This document shows positions 12,196-23,724 of a stretch of DNA of 64,000 bases, piece after piece (position 1 is the first letter of the stretch; each line of letters starts with the position of its first letter). Source of the stretch: Saccharina japonica (Eukaryota > Sar > Phaeophyceae > Laminariales > Laminariaceae); the NCBI GenBank assembly GCA_008828725.1, contig MEHQ01003153.1, positions 62,001-126,000 of the forward strand. Direction: 5' to 3'. Under the pieces are notes generated by a model. It had not been told where the DNA came from, made no database searches, and worked only from the letters and a program-made list of their open reading frames with translations. The position numbers were made by a program, and so were the translations under genes.

Positions 12196-12567
12196 TTAGT
12201 TGTCGAGCTCGGGACAACTGGAGTAATTGACTGCGTCGTTGTTGTCCCCGACCACATTCCGAGTAACTTGTCCATCTCCGAGCCGATCGTCATCTCCCGT
12301 TCCCTCGTGATTCCACACAAATATGTATGGAACCCCGTGTTTATCTCGTCCAAGGTAGATAAAACCGTAGATATTGTCGTTCGTGGCCTGCCACTTAAGC
12401 GAGTAGAGAACCGGCTGTCGCGTTGGGTGCTTCGTCCGCCGTGCGTATGTTGCAGATGAATGGGTTGAATTCGGTGTGGCGGATGATGCCCAGTGCTTTT
12501 CAAGCGCAGTTGTTAGAACGGCCTTCCCGTGGAATCGCGAGAGAACCAGAACGTTCCGGAAACACAA
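12196..12567 (-). CDS. Unassigned open frame, 123 codons
   Basis: I do not recognise this frame. It includes a hydrophobic and aromatic stretch (NIYGFIYLGRDKHGVPYIF) that looks more protein-like than its surroundings. An overlapping minus-strand frame (12039-12503) is nearly as long. There is no splice or promoter support. It may be a fragment of an old gene or chance. Confidence 0.2.
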   Translation of the reverse strand: MCFRNVLVLSRFHGKAVLTTALEKHWASSATPNSTHSSATYARRTKHPTRQPVLYSLKWQATNDNIYGFIYLGRDKHGVPYIFVWNHEGTGDDDRLGDGQVTRNVVGDNNDAVNYSSCPELDN

Positions 12568-12817
12568 TGTGTTCTCTCAGTTCTTCTCGAATATCTTGGG
12601 ACGACCGTGCCCCAAACGTTGCTAGTTGAGTAATTCCACCGTTTCGTAGAGCAGGCTCGTAGATGCAGCCTTGTCGCCAAAGCGAGGCTCTGTTTTTTTT
12701 AGGCTAAAAATGACTCCCGAAGTATATGTTCTTGTCTATCCGACCGAAACAGAGTGACACTACGGGTACAGTACTGTGTTAAAAGTAACTCAAATTTCGT
12801 CGGTTATTTTCTGTCTG

Positions 12818-13067
12818 GGACGCATGCTACGATAGAGGTGCACCATGTTTTTTCTGAGCTCCTCACTTAAGGAGCGTCATACCTCACCGAAAAAATGATT
12901 TTGGAGGAAAATAATAGTGCTGTCGGATGCGAAATCTCATGACCGAAGTATACTCTGCAACGTTATTCGTCACAGAAATGAAAGTCCGTTAAATTTTTGG
13001 TTAAGGAGCCCGATCGTTCAGAAAACGATTCAGCCAAAAACTGCTACCTCTACCGTAGCACGCGTCC
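12818..13067 (+). mobile_element. MITE family M3, copy A
   Basis: About 250 bases bounded by inverted termini GGACGCATGCTACGATAGAG and its near-complement ending ACCGTAGCACGCGTCC (about 22 bp). Inside are the family's two sub-terminal words, CTTAAGGAGCGTCATACCTC and GGTTAAGGAGCCCGATCGTT. It has no coding capacity. The superfamily is not assigned because no target-site duplication is clear. Confidence 0.75.
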
Positions 13068-13308
13068 TGGGGATCTTGGTAACCCAGATAAACTTTGTGT
13101 ATAGTCTGTCAGCGTGCGTTACAATATATTCCCATTGACAAAAGCAAAAATCGGGTCTATATCGCAATGGCAAACTACCGAACAAGAGAGCAGCACGGAG
13201 ATCAGCCTACGCGATAATGTTCAGACAACATATTACTTTAGAAGGTTAGTGCGACGTCAGGTTTGACCTATAATTGCACCGCAAATGACACACATTCCAT
13301 TGGACATA

Positions 13309-13545
13309 TTCTACGGTAGAGGTGCACCATGTTTTTTCTGAGCTCCTCACTTAAGGAGCGTCATACCTCACCGAAAATTGTTTTTTGAGGAAAATAAAAG
13401 TGCTGCCGGATGAGAAATATTATGACCGAAGTATACTCTGAAACAGTATTCGTCACAAAAAAGAAAGTTCGACGAATTTGGGTTAAGGAGCCCGATCGTT
13501 CCGAAAACAATTCAGCCAAAAAGTGCTACCTCTACCGTAGCACAC
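13309..13545 (+). mobile_element. MITE family M3, copy B
   Basis: Same family and orientation as copy A, 240 bases downstream, and highly similar to it (CTACGGTAGAGGTGCACCAT start, ACCGTAGCACACGT end). The two copies may have moved separately or been duplicated together. Confidence 0.75.
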
Positions 13546-15300
13546 GTCGCTGGTCGGTAGAGCGCAGTCTTCCAAACAGTTTGAGACGTAAAGAGCATTA
13601 CTACAAAACAGGTCCAATACATACGTTTTGCTAATTCGGACGTACGACCTGTAGTAACGATACGAACATATGGCTAGCCGATGGTCCCACAATAGTATGT
13701 GATTGGCGTGTTGATAATGGAATGCAGCCGCATTGTTTCAACATGAATATGTCGATATACCAAGCGTTGGGAAGCATTGGGTATCTTACTGCAAATAGCG
13801 AGTACGACAACACTGAACCTACATCTCGCCGTATAGCCTGCCTTTTGCTGGGTCGTTTGTTGCTGTTCGCTCCTCGCTACGTTCCGTTGGTTTGATTGTT
13901 ATGATTTGCCCTTTCTGATCCGTAAGCGGGGCTCCGAAGAAGAAAAAAAATATAAGGAACATACTTTCACGTCACTAATAATAGCCAGGTAGTCTAACTT
14001 CTCCTACTACCTGTGCAAAAGTCCGTGCTACGACCGGCTAAAGGCGTTCCCAATACAACATCAGGTACCCTACCCTATCACGAAACGCGCCATAGTACCG
14101 CGCCCGCCAAGCACAGTATACCTATATATGGGGCGGTAGGCCACGCGTCTTTGTGACAGGAGTAACGACGTCTACGTTTGGGGCAATCGGTTGCCACCAA
14201 AGGGGCAGTTCGGTCCACCATGTCAGCGAATCTTCCAGAGTGCGCTGCACAAAGTGGGTCATCGCCCAGAAATACAGGCAAACGTTATCGCCAAATACGC
14301 CAACCAAAGTGTTACCTCCGCAGTCATCCGCTCCCAAGCTGTCCTTAGCAAGGTATGGTGATTGTTTAATACTACGCTATTTACCTGTGCCGGCATCTAT
14401 CGGGTGAAGCCTGTCAGCGAGTGTACTTGCCTGTGACACCGCTCCTGAATGTTCGTTCTGGCTTGATAATCTTGACCCCAAAATGCCTTTGACAAATATA
14501 TTTGCTTCTCAGGGAGTGGGTACGTTCCGTAGCTCCCCCGACGCCAACTTATGTTAGTAACCCCGCCGTATTCTGTGAACACCATACATTATCCCCCGAC
14601 ATACATTTTGTAGCCAGAACGAAGCGGGACGTCGTCTGCAACAGATTAAGGGTCATCAAACCTACGCCACCGCGTAAAATACTACGGTGTTCGCTCGCTC
14701 GGATGGCTTCAAAATTCTGAAACCCAAAAACGAAGACAACCCCCACCCCCCCCTTACTGTAGCGAAGGTTCCTGCCACAGTGAAGATCGAACGCGCCTCG
14801 CCGCGTGGCTCAGACGTAAAAACTTGAATCAAATCTCAAAATACCATGAGTTCGCCTCCTTTGTTGAAACACCTTCCAAGCTAGCCACGCGAAACACGAA
14901 AATAGTAGTTTACTTTCCACCCAACAGAAGATTGTCCAAGCGAAGGGGGCAACACGCCCATATCACTCGGTCATATGTCAGGAAACGATATACGAACAGC
15001 GGTGCAGTCTCAACCAGACGGAATCCGATCGGGAGACCTACAAACTATATCAACTGGCAACATATTTTGCAACATGACCCTGTGCATTGTTTCGTATGAG
15101 AAACAGATGCCCACGTAGTTCCGAACTTGTATTCGACACACGTGAATTGCAGTTGACACCACTGCTACTGAACTGGACAATTACCGTACGTAACCTAGAA
15201 CGGATCAAACCGACACCGGATATTGCTGTGTAACCCAGACCCTTTCCCACCTCTTGACGGAGTTATCGTTTCGGGAAACCCGTCGCCACCCTGGAGCCGT
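13546..15300. other. No gene seen between the M3 pair and FNIP gene 2
   Basis: Several frames of 60-90 codons occur (for example 14824-15099 plus, 91 codons, basic). None has a recognisable motif. A poly-C run lies near 14745. Confidence 0.4.
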
Positions 15301-15307
15301 CTGCGTC

Positions 15308-18300
15308 TCAGCCGACTACATGAGTTAGCGGATACCTGGTAGGTCGGTTGACTCGGCCCACCGTTAGCGTCACCAATGAAGCCGGCCAAGTTCCCTGTTC
15401 GAGTGGCTGGTCAAACTTACAACCAAACGATAAACGCTTGAGTGATGAGGGCCACACCACTTCATGAATTGGTTGATTATATTTAAACCCAAACTCCAAA
15501 TCCTGCAGTGAATCGGGCCACACTACTTGACCTATTGGTCGGTTGAAGAAATCGCCAAACTTCAAATGGTGCAGTGTAGATGGCCAAGTCACTTGAAAAA
15601 TGGGTTGATCGAAGCAATACCCTAACTCCAAACACTGGAGTGAATCAGGCCACACCACTTCATCGATTGGTTGGTTGAAGCAATACCCAAACTCCAAACG
15701 CCGCAGGGATTCTGGCCATAGTACTTGATCAATTCGCTGATTGAATCGATTCCCAAACTTCAAATGCTCGAGTGAAAACGGCCACACCAGTTGACAAATG
15801 GGTTGATTGAAGCGAAAACCGAACGTTAAACGCTTTAGTGTGGCAGGCAACGCAGCGTTGGTCACTGGCTGGTTGAATGATATGCCAAATGTCAGAGTCC
15901 GGATGGAAGCCGGCCATTCCACTTTGTCGATCTTCTTGTTGAAGCCCGTCTGAAAACGTAAATGTTCTAACGAGGGAGGCACAACCACCGGTTCGATCCG
16001 CTCTTCAATAAATTGTATCCCACACGTTAACACCTGCGGCGACGGCGGCCATACTAGCCCTTGAATAGGCCGATCAACGCCAACCCCAAACGTCAGACGC
16101 TTTAGTGATGCAGGCCATACGATCCCATCGACAGACTCAACGAAGCTACACCCAAGGCTTACACACTGAATCGTGGCCGGCCAAGTCACTTTTACGATTG
16201 GCTGGTTGAAGCGGTTCCCAAGCGTCAATCGCTGCAGCGAGGGCGGCAACTTTACCTTGTCGATCGGTTGGTTAAAATGGTCCTCAATCGTGCAATACTG
16301 CAGAGACGCCGGCCAATATGCCCTGTCGGCAGCCTGGTCTGAGCGTCCTCCAAATGACAACTCCTGTAGCGACACCGGCAACACGGTTGCATCGATAGGT
16401 TTATTGAATTCGGCACCGAACGTTAAACGCTTCAGAGAGTCGGGCCACACAACCTCCCTGATTTCTCGGTTAAAAAGAAAACCAAACGCCAACTCTTTCA
16501 AGGACGACGGCCACCTGACATCGTTAATGGGCAAGTTGAAACAAGCGCCGAACGACATACTTTCAAGTGCAGTTGGCCACTGCACGTTTCCGATCGCCTG
16601 GTTGAAACCGGGACCAAACACCAAATGTCTCAGAGAATCAGGCCACATCACAGTGTCGATAGGCCGCATCCAAGTGTCAACCCAAAACACAATACGATGC
16701 ACCGAGGGAGGCCGCCCATCGGGTCGGATCAGTTTGTTGAAGGTTGACCGAATCGGAACACCTTGCGCCTCGCCAGACCATACAACCCCTTGAGTCGGGC
16801 CGTCCGTGGTAGACCCGAGCGTTAAACTGTGCAGTGATACAGGTAAAGTGATGTCATCCATTGTCTGGATCAACGCAGATCCAACTGATAAATGATGCAG
16901 CGACGCCGGCCATACGTGACCTTGCCCTGGGTAGATGAACGATGATCCAAAGGTCAATCGCTTTAGCGTTGCAGGCCAGACAACGTTTTCGATCGGTTGG
17001 TCGAAGCTCGAACCAAACTCCAAGCACTGCAGCGAATAGGGCCATACGCACGCGCTGATTGGACTGTTGAACGTTGAACCGAACGTCAAATACTGCAGCG
17101 TGGCCGGCCACACTGCCTCTAGAATTGCTTGGTTGAAGCGATCGCCGAACAACAAGCGCTTCAGAAAGACGGGCCACACAACCCTCTCAATAGGCCGGTT
17201 GAAGTATTCTCCAAACCGAAGAACCTTCAGCATCGGGGGCCACTTTGCCTCGCTGATAGGATGGTTGAAGCGCGGGCCGAACGTCAAAAACAACAGCGAG
17301 GTCGGCCACACTATTTGGTCGATTGGCTGCGTGAAATTAACGTTGAACGAAAGGTGCTGCAGAGACGCCGGCCATATGGCCTCGTCAAAATCTTCGTTCA
17401 AGGTTGACACATGCGACAATTGCTGCTGTAACGAACCACGTGAAACGAATGCTTGAATCGGCAGGTCGGAGACAGACCCGACAGTCAAGCGTTTCAGCGA
17501 AACTGGCCACGCAACATTGTCGATTGGATGGTCGAATGCATCTCCAAACGCCAGGTATTGCAACGAAGCCGGCCATACGACAAGTTGAATCGACTGGTTA
17601 AACTTCGTCCCAAACGTCAACTGGGTCAGCGATGCAGGCCACTCTACCCGGTCTATTGATTGGTTGAAGTTTGAACCAAACTCCAAACACTGTAGAGTAG
17701 CCGGCCATACGAACTCAAATATAGATGTGTTGAATGAATCTCCAAATTTAAAATGCGTTAACTTAGCAGGCCACGCAACCCCGTTGGCAGGCTTATCGGG
17801 TGTAGAAACCGTTTTGCCATGTCGTGGGATTTGGTTCGCAGTGTGAAAACCGAGTACCAAGCGCTGAAGGCTATCGGGCCACGATACGTGTTGTATTGAC
17901 TGGATGAAGGATAAGCCAAATGCCAAACCATCTAACAACGGAGGCCACGATACCTCATCGATTGGACGGTTGAACTGTTGTCCAAAGGTTAAGGTTTTAA
18001 GCGATTCGGGCCATGTCGCTTGATCGATTGGCTGATTGAAAACATACCCAAACGATAAACGCTGAAGTGCGAACGGCCAAACTACTGATTGGATCGATTC
18101 ATTGAAGCTGTCTCCAAACACCAATTGCTCAAGGGAACCGGGCCACCTACACTCGTCAATTGGCTGGTTGAAGAGACCCCTGAGTGCCAAATATCGCAGA
18201 GCAGCCGGCCACACGGCCCGGTGTATCGGCTGGTTGAAGCGAGACCGACACAACACGTACTGAGGCTCGGATGGGGAAACGGCACTCTCGCTATGGCAGT

Positions 18301-19123
18301 CGAGACAACCACCAAGCACCAACTTCTCGAGGGAAGCCGGCCACCTAGTGTTTTCTACTGGGTGGTTGAAGTTACCCCAAAACTCTAAACGCCTCAGAGA
18401 GGACGGCCACACCACTGCTTCGATGGGTTGGTTGAAGGGATGGCCAAACTCTAAGTGTCGCAGTGCAGTCGGCCATACGACCCCGTCGATACGTTGGTTG
18501 AAACAATCTCTGAACGAGATGTACAACAACGAAGCCGGCCAATCAACTTCTTCGATTGGTTGACAAAATCGTCGACTGAAAACCAAGTGCTCAAGACGTG
18601 TCGGCCAAACAATATTCTCGACTGGGTCGTTCAGCCACGGCTCAAACGTCATTTTCCGAAGCGACTCTGGCCACCAGGCTTTTGTTTCACCTGTTGTGGG
18701 ATATCGCGAGTGTAGGAACCCCTTGGAAAACCGAGCAAGGAAACTGTGTTGTACGCGGACCAACTTGCTTCCCTCTGAAATAGCCGAAGTGGGCAGCCGC
18801 CAAGTCATAGAGTGCGCCTTCAACAACGGAATCCGCGATGCTCGATGCTTCTTCCGAAAGGCTTCTTGTTTGTCGCGTAACCATAGGCGGGGTGGCGTAT
18901 CGTGCTTGACCAGAACGTGTGACATCGCCAGGCTTCGGCAGACCACGCACAGGTCCAAAGAAACCATCTGCAGGCTCCTCTCGGGCACATACCAATGCGC
19001 TCCATCGTATCCATGGTTGAGGGCGATGGCGATGGCCTCCAGACCCAAGTTGCTGCGATCTGCTGTTTGGGCGATTGACCCATATTTCACATCGTGGTAC
19101 AATTTCAGAAACGGGGCGGACAT
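15308..19123 (-). CDS. FNIP-repeat protein 2 (1271 residues)
   Basis: The protein starts at an ATG (MSAPFLKLYHDVKYG). Residues 1-148 form a module shared with gene 1: LNHGYDGAHWYV, a CxxC in LDLCVVCRSL, VKHDTPPRLWL, then basic EAFRKKHRASRIP and ISEGSKLV. From residue 150 (KAWWPESL) to about 1250 run roughly 50 repeats of 22 residues with the core WP-x-SL-xx-L-x-FG-xx-FNQPI. They match the FNIP repeat (Pfam PF05725) except that W replaces the usual L before P. No signal peptide or membrane segment is visible. The frame is uninterrupted over 3.8 kb with no sign of introns. It lies tail to tail with FNIP gene 1, 5.1 kb away. A short upstream frame overlaps its start out of frame. Function is not known. 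A repeat solenoid that binds a partner is inferred. Confidence 0.88.
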   Translation of the reverse strand: MSAPFLKLYHDVKYGSIAQTADRSNLGLEAIAIALNHGYDGAHWYVPERSLQMVSLDLCVVCRSLAMSHVLVKHDTPPRLWLRDKQEAFRKKHRASRIPLLKAHSMTWRLPTSAISEGSKLVRVQHSFLARFSKGFLHSRYPTTGETKAWWPESLRKMTFEPWLNDPVENIVWPTRLEHLVFSRRFCQPIEEVDWPASLLYISFRDCFNQRIDGVVWPTALRHLEFGHPFNQPIEAVVWPSSLRRLEFWGNFNHPVENTRWPASLEKLVLGGCLDCHSESAVSPSEPQYVLCRSRFNQPIHRAVWPAALRYLALRGLFNQPIDECRWPGSLEQLVFGDSFNESIQSVVWPFALQRLSFGYVFNQPIDQATWPESLKTLTFGQQFNRPIDEVSWPPLLDGLAFGLSFIQSIQHVSWPDSLQRLVLGFHTANQIPRHGKTVSTPDKPANGVAWPAKLTHFKFGDSFNTSIFEFVWPATLQCLEFGSNFNQSIDRVEWPASLTQLTFGTKFNQSIQLVVWPASLQYLAFGDAFDHPIDNVAWPVSLKRLTVGSVSDLPIQAFVSRGSLQQQLSHVSTLNEDFDEAIWPASLQHLSFNVNFTQPIDQIVWPTSLLFLTFGPRFNHPISEAKWPPMLKVLRFGEYFNRPIERVVWPVFLKRLLFGDRFNQAILEAVWPATLQYLTFGSTFNSPISACVWPYSLQCLEFGSSFDQPIENVVWPATLKRLTFGSSFIYPGQGHVWPASLHHLSVGSALIQTMDDITLPVSLHSLTLGSTTDGPTQGVVWSGEAQGVPIRSTFNKLIRPDGRPPSVHRIVFWVDTWMRPIDTVMWPDSLRHLVFGPGFNQAIGNVQWPTALESMSFGACFNLPINDVRWPSSLKELAFGFLFNREIREVVWPDSLKRLTFGAEFNKPIDATVLPVSLQELSFGGRSDQAADRAYWPASLQYCTIEDHFNQPIDKVKLPPSLQRLTLGNRFNQPIVKVTWPATIQCVSLGCSFVESVDGIVWPASLKRLTFGVGVDRPIQGLVWPPSPQVLTCGIQFIEERIEPVVVPPSLEHLRFQTGFNKKIDKVEWPASIRTLTFGISFNQPVTNAALPATLKRLTFGFRFNQPICQLVWPFSLEHLKFGNRFNQRIDQVLWPESLRRLEFGYCFNQPIDEVVWPDSLQCLELGYCFDQPIFQVTWPSTLHHLKFGDFFNRPIGQVVWPDSLQDLEFGFKYNQPIHEVVWPSSLKRLSFGCKFDQPLEQGTWPASLVTLTVGRVNRPTRYPLTHVVG

Positions 19124-19158
19124 TTCTCGATAAGAGTGATGTTAGACGTGGAAGCCAT
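19105..19158 (-). promoter_or_regulatory. Upstream open frame overlapping the FNIP2 start
   Basis: An ATG lies 35 bases upstream of the FNIP2 ATG in another frame. It encodes 17 residues (MASTSNITLIEKCPPRF) and stops within the FNIP2 coding region. If transcription starts upstream, this frame could lower translation of the main protein. The effect is inferred. Confidence 0.35.
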
Positions 19159-19159
19159 A

Positions 19160-20810
19160 GCGACGACTTCGTACCACTTTTAATTGTCGCGTTTCCAGCG
19201 TATATAACAATAAATCTTGTAATCTCCTATGTTTATCACTGTAATACAATCTCGACTGTTGACCATGGATGCAAACACAAGACGCGCACCCCGGGGTACT
19301 GAGTTTGACGTTCAGCACTACAAATATATCCGCAACTTAGCACCTTGGCGTCGTTCGCTTGCCCCTATACAATACTGCAGCCTGGTGCGTAGTTCTGCTG
19401 CAAGTTTATCCCCGCGTAAAATGTTCACCTGGTATGTTTATTCAGTCACGGGAGACATTTCCCCCATATAGATACGGATGTCAGCGATACGCATACTACC
19501 ATCGGTAAAGGCCAGTCAACCGTGCAGTACATTCAACTCCAGCGACAAGTGTGACACGACCAGACCGTTGAAATAGGGCATACACGGGCCCACATCGTTG
19601 AAATCAAAGGTCGGTGTTACCCTGCACATTACTACCTAGGGTTCAGGATAGGCTTTGGCACCGAGATTCCCGACCAGTCGGCAAGTGCACAAAACGTATT
19701 CGAAACTGAAATTATCCCAGGTTGACCGCAATGGTCTTGAATATTTACAGGCAGTCAGATGCCTACTACGATATGTGCTGTCTTTGTCGACGAGTACGTC
19801 TCTCAAGCAGTCCCTCTCACTTTGTTTTGTACCCTTCGAAGATCTGGTCATACCCAGGCCCGACACCCGAAGCAGACCAGCTGCTGTTCGACGTCGATGC
19901 CCGGCTTGCGTTTCCGACATCGATTCGTAACCGCCAATAGGAGTTTCGTATGCCGATGGCCAGTAGGTTCCCTGCCTCTTCCGCGTAGCAGGAGGCCCAC
20001 TGACGCTCCGTCAACGCCCACTCGAATCGCTGCTTTCGGTCTGGACGGTTTGATGCGTATTTGGGTGCCGCGGTGCATACCAGGCATGGTAAAAGGGGGT
20101 TGAATAAACCATCCAGGCAAAGAGACAGTCGGTGTGTCAGACTTATTAACCTCTAAGTACAACACAAGAACAAAATCACATATATATATATATCGTGTGC
20201 ACACTTCACGTCTACGAGATCTGAAGAAAAACTAATAGATCCATACGTTTTAGTATTTTGTAGTCCCCTTTGGGTGTTTTCTCATGATGTAATGGGATGC
20301 TGCTTTAAACGTTGAAAGTCGGAATTAGGTATGTATATAACCTCGCTGGCGGTGTGACTTTCCCCCCTTGGGGAGAATAATGTAAAGCAGGTATTCCGTT
20401 CAGACGTGTTTCAAGGTAACGATGTGTGTGCACGCACGCGGATGATGTACTGGGCTTATTTTGATATGGGGCGCTGTTCATGGGGAATATGCGCGACGAC
20501 ACCCTCGTATGCATAAAATAAAACAAACACGAAAACAAACAAATTTAAACTATATATACGAGAAAACACTAGCGTCCTACATAACACAGTGCTTACATGA
20601 CTTTGAGGTCGATCGATTTAAAAATAAAAAGACATAGTCGAAAACGAGTGTGACACGAAAGGTACTATATATATGGAAGGAAACGAACCAAATGAAAATC
20701 AGGAATACTAACGAACCGAGAAACGACAAATGAAAGGAAATGACCAACAAGGGCCTCCTTCGAATACAATGATGGGAAAACGGGTGTAAAGAAGTTGCTG
20801 TTCAAGTGTG
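19160..20810. other. FNIP2 upstream region, no gene seen
   Basis: No coding frame is recognised. A TATATATATATAT tract lies at about 20180-20193 and a second AT-rich block at 20545-20570. Confidence 0.4.
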
Positions 20811-21285
20811 ACGCATGCTACGGTGGTAGAGGTTCGGCATGATTTTTCTGAGGGTGTGGTCAGTTGAGGAACTCTATTCTTGACCCAAAAAACGATTTCC
20901 TAGCAAACTAAAAGTGCTACTCGATGACCAATCCCCCGGCCTAAAGGCCCGTTATAACGAAGAAAAAAAAAAAAATTGGAAAATAAAAATTCAAATTCGC
21001 TTTTCATTGGTCAACACACGCACCAGCACCAAAGATTACTGTAGGATCTTGGGGTATAATCTTGGGTGGTGGTGCGGGTTCTGACCAATGAAAAGCGGAT
21101 TTGATTTTTTTTTTTTCCAAATTGATTTTTTTTTCTTCGTTAAAACGGGCCCTAAGCGTAAAATGAAACATTCTGCAAGACAAGAAATGGTTGATCTTCC
21201 GACGATTTTGCGTTAAGGAGGCCCGTCATTCCGAAAACGTTTCAGCCAAAAAAAGGTAAACCTTACACCTCTATCGTAGCACGCG
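20811..21285 (+). mobile_element. MITE family M3, copy C, carrying a nested M1 element
   Basis: The termini ACGCATGCTACGGTGGTAGA and CTATCGTAGCACGCGT mark a diverged M3 copy. Its internal words are weaker but the right half keeps AAGGAGGCCCGTCATTCCGA and TTTCAGCCAAAAA. The host element is split by the M1 insertion at 20945-21152. Confidence 0.7.
20945..21152. mobile_element. PIF/Harbinger-like MITE M1, copy 1
   Basis: A 208-base near-palindrome starting AGGCCCGTTATAACGAAG and ending CTTCGTTAAAACGGGCCC. It is flanked by a 3-base TAA duplication (20942-20944 and 21153-21155). Sub-terminal arms share CGCTTTTCATTGGTCA. A 3-base TWA target is characteristic of PIF/Harbinger. It has no coding capacity. 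Confidence 0.8.
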
Positions 21286-21289
21286 TTGT

Positions 21290-22195
21290 GTGGCCTCTCA
21301 TCGGCCATAGAGGTGGTTATAGACCCCGCTTAGAGAAGAACGCCTCCATAAAAAGTAGTGCTATCGATGGCAGTACGCACCATTTCGTCAGGTCATAAAC
21401 CGTGTCTCAGTGTGGTCTGGTCGTGCTCAAGGTCTTCTGGGTGTCAAGCTCGCCTCGCCTCTGGAAGGGACATACACCAAGCTAGGGGGGTTGGACGATA
21501 TCTGCGCTGCGCGGCGGATAGCTTGGCAATCAAAATTAAATAGACACGTAGAGAGAAAAAACACCCGCTCTACTATATGGCAGCAGCAGCAGTAGTTGCA
21601 GCTACCCGACACATGCCGCAGCTACGTATATAGCAGGGGGGCGCATCTCTACCGTTCTTTGCATTCCGGGGATACAGCTGGCAATCGCCGTAGCGCCTAC
21701 TTGTTACACAGTACATGCCCATGAATAATATATATACTGCTTGTAATCGAATAGAACAAAACTTCCAGTTTTTGAACAAAGTTAAGTGTGTCACTACGAA
21801 AAAAAAAATAGTTTCAGGGACACAGATACGAAACAGCAGTGCAAATAATAGCAAAAAACAGGCTGAGTTGCACAACTAGAAATTACCATTTTCCGAGTCG
21901 GGGCGGAGTGGACTAAGGGAGGAAGCACACACAGACATTTTAATTGGTAACTTGGTGTTACTGCATTTCCTACACCTCAACATAGAAGCATAAAAAGCGC
22001 AGATTACTCTCCAGCAGGTCATAAGCGGATTGTCTGAGGTTGTTGGTGGCAGTCTTTGCGTTCGGCTATCAGCCGTCCGTGTCATGTACCTTTCGAAGTC
22101 TGGCCCAGGGGGCACCCTTGCCAGACAGCCGATATCGATCCGAAAAATAGTCTTGCAAGAAAATCGTGTCTACGCATCTTCGGTGGATATAAAAC
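21290..22195. other. No gene seen
   Basis: Short frames only, with a small CAG run near 21582. Nothing assignable. Confidence 0.4.
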
Positions 22196-22199
22196 CGGA

Positions 22200-22377
22200 T
22201 ACAGTACAGGACACCTGATAAGGAACAGGCTAACAAGAAAGGTAGGCTGAGATTTACTGGAAAATAATAAATTCGGGAGTCGTTCTATTTGGAATTAGTG
22301 TATAAAGCACCCTCTCTCGAATAAGAAACCCAGCCTGGACCAGATCTCCTGTTTCTTATTAGGTGTCCTGTACTGTA
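22200..22377 (+). mobile_element. MITE family M7, copy 1
   Basis: 178 bases with inverted ends TACAGTACAGGACACCTGAT and ATTAGGTGTCCTGTACTGTA. The reverse complement aligns along its length with 43021-43230 (shared CCAGGCTGG, GAGAGGGTGCTTT and CTTTCTTGTTA words). The TA at each end may be the target duplication. Confidence 0.7.
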
Positions 22378-22379
22378 TT

Positions 22380-23690
22380 GGAAAGTGACCAAGCCTTGGG
22401 CGAGCATACAAGAGTGGGAAAAGCTCTCCAAATAGGGCTTGCTTATTGCCGGGCACATACTCGTACTGGTGTGGCCGGTTGAACGTATGCTGCGTTGGCG
22501 TTTGACGTCCCACGCCGATCTTCTCGGACTGGTTGTTTCTTGAAACATTTAATAGTAGGACGGCCTGTTGTAAGGGGCATGTGTGTGCGTGTGAGTGTTG
22601 GTTGGGAGACAATGAGAGTCCTTTCGTGAGTGCACTCCCATTGTTGCGACAAACAACTCGGATGTGCCCCTATAGGGTCCGATTAAGGTTTACGTAAAAC
22701 AGTGAATAGCAGACGAGCAGTAGTCAAAACATTGCGTCGTTTTAGTTTATACTAGTGGTATCCAGTTGACTCAGACCACCTGTAACGTAACCTACCAACA
22801 CGTGGTATTAAAGACACCCTGCCATCCAGGGAGGTACTCGTGCATTGGTGATGTACACTTCATGCACGTATGTACGTGCGTCGAAGCCCCCACTCACCCA
22901 CTCACCCGCTTACCAACTCTCTACCGTAGTGCATGGCAGTACGTCCAGCAGCGGGTGATTACGAATATGCAGCAAGACACATACCTAGGCATCAATGAAG
23001 CTACCCTAGGTGCTCCTGTACTTACGTGCATATACACACCCACACAACCACTTCTTACACACCTACCTCCCACCGACCAAACATGCATACACAGCAGAAC
23101 AGCAGTATGTCTAACAGAACACTTGGTAAGTTAACAGTAGATACGGTTTGGTGCTTTCGCGGTATGCTGTGTCGTGCCGACAGTTGCAATGTAATTCGCG
23201 ATGCTCCACCATATCGGGGAGCGAGCGACCCGTTTCCGGGTGCGATTATTTCCGCATTTCCCGCTTTTTGACTAGGGCGGCGTGGCCAGGTGTTTCGGCA
23301 GGAACACCAAAGGCCACCGTGTCGAGTGGGCGTGGCGGGGAGATGCCCCACGGGAGATCAGGTAGAGCTCGGCAGCAACTGGTGTTCCGCTGGGATGTAT
23401 GTCATATCCATTTTGTTTTCAGTGATCAAAACGTCGACGACGTACAAACGGGGTATATTAAAACACTACGTAGATAGTCCGTCCCCTGGAGTGTCTTCCA
23501 CGGCATATTTCTCCCACCTCATAGACCCTCTTAGCCCGTGTTTGCCGGTGATATACCTAGTTTTGGGGTACCGATCCTTGATATATTTTAAACCCGTTTT
23601 GGTTGGACTGGACCCTGTTAGTTTCAGCTGTTACCGTCTGTACGGGCTGCATTAGATGCCGGTGCACTGTACCCGAACAGTGCAAAGGTC
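22380..23690. other. No gene seen
   Basis: A plus-strand frame at 22766-23134 (122 codons) is rich in CAC and CCC words and has no recognised motif. Nothing else can be supported. Confidence 0.35.
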
Positions 23691-23724
23691 AGGGCGAAGC
23701 AGCGACCCCCACCCAACCTCTCCA

